Origin: an uncultured Lachnospira sp.
Lineage (GTDB): Bacteria; Bacillota; Clostridia; Lachnospirales; Lachnospiraceae
Reading direction: 5' to 3'
Length of the DNA: 64,000 nucleotides
Assembly: GCA_946186125.1 (NCBI GenBank)
Contig: CAMHLZ010000003.1
Span: forward strand, 54,959-118,958
Below, in pieces: positions 63,724 to 64,000 of this stretch. How positions within the stretch are numbered: position 1 is the stretch's first letter; every line of letters starts with the position of its first letter. The notes beneath the pieces are model-generated. The model searched no databases. It had not been told where the DNA came from and worked only from the letters and a program-made list of their open reading frames with translations. The translations under genes and the position numbers were made by a program.

Positions 63724-64000
63724 ATGGGAATTTTTTTGAATCGTGGAAATGAAGAATTTAAAAAGGTTTTAAATTCAGAAATTTATGTTGATAAGACCGA
63801 CATGATTGATTTTTTTAATAAAGTATTAGATACAGAACAGCAATATGTATGCGTGAGCAGACCAAGGCGCTTTGGCAAGTCAATTGCTGCAAACACTATT
63901 GCTGCATATTTTGAAAAAGGCTGCGATTCCAGACCGTTATTTCAAGGAAGAAAGATATCCGATTATGAGAATTGGGATTACAATTTGAATAAATATGATG
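63724..64000 (+). CDS. AAA-ATPase-like protein, copy 2 (cut by window end)
   Basis: The first 92 codons of a paralogue of the 57753-59342 gene: MGIFLNRGNEEF is identical at the start, and SRPRRFGKSI carries the same P-loop variant. Divergence is concentrated in residues 13-35, while residues 45-85 are almost identical, as expected from gene conversion or recent duplication. ATGGAGG precedes the start. Confidence 0.88.
   Translation, partial: MGIFLNRGNEEFKKVLNSEIYVDKTDMIDFFNKVLDTEQQYVCVSRPRRFGKSIAANTIAAYFEKGCDSRPLFQGRKISDYENWDYNLNKYD

Overview
The window looks like chromosomal DNA of a low-GC, spore-forming, chemotactic anaerobe of the class Clostridia, most likely a Lachnospiraceae gut commensal. 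Pointers are the AT-rich intergenic DNA with GGAGG ribosome binding sites, the cotJABC spore-coat operon, ATP-type PEP carboxykinase, four-subunit pyruvate:ferredoxin oxidoreductase, a large secreted alpha-amylase with a starch-binding module, Thr-rich linkers and Ig/FN3-like tails on secreted proteins, AgrA/AgrC-like regulators, and carboxyspermidine-route polyamine genes. Family-level placement is inference; no rRNA is present.

Layout. 0-5 kb: a cut aminotransferase, then a minus-strand DNA-repair operon (YhaO/SbcD-like nuclease, YhaN/SbcC-like ATPase, Y-family polymerase, YolD-like protein) whose promoter contains a LexA-box-like palindrome. 5-9 kb: sodium:solute symporter, pckA, small membrane protein. 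9-20.6 kb: one apparent minus-strand operon running from a two-REC response regulator through six polyamine genes (Orn/Lys/Arg decarboxylase, speE-like gene, carboxynorspermidine dehydrogenase and decarboxylase, aguA, aguB) to a 1257-residue EAL-kinase-receiver-Hpt protein. 20.7-25 kb: tRNA-Pro(CGG), LytTR regulators and a GHKL kinase, a chemoreceptor. 25-28 kb: XRE regulator, J-domain protein, membrane-anchored hydrolase, cotJABC. 28-33.4 kb: alpha-amylase and HtrA protease. 33.6-37.6 kb: PFOR operon headed by a degenerate CobL-like protein. 37.6-43.3 kb: repeat lipoprotein and SWIM/SNF2 helicase.

43.5-45 kb holds a decayed peptide/ABC-transporter/M50-like cassette. 45-50 kb has secreted proteins and a five-gene operon (DUF4418-like membrane protein, FtsX-type permease, ATPase, two secreted proteins sharing a Cys/His/Met domain) that looks like a metal or redox system. 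50-52 kb has an Amt-PII fusion gene with an intrinsic terminator in its leader. 52-57 kb carries a four-gene ABC-2 exporter operon and a HAD phosphatase. 57-64 kb carries two near-identical AAA-ATPase/nuclease-like genes flanking a lipoprotein and a frameshifted calcium-repeat/vWA surface protein.

The features that standard families explain least are: a repeated structured element, built on the palindrome GTGTGAAAAATCAT, that supplies the leader and ribosome binding site of two unrelated genes and sits at the predicted transcription start of a third; the signalling proteins bracketing the polyamine operon; the amt leader attenuator; the paired Cys/His/Met secreted proteins with their FtsX-type transporter; and the CobL-like protein in the PFOR operon.
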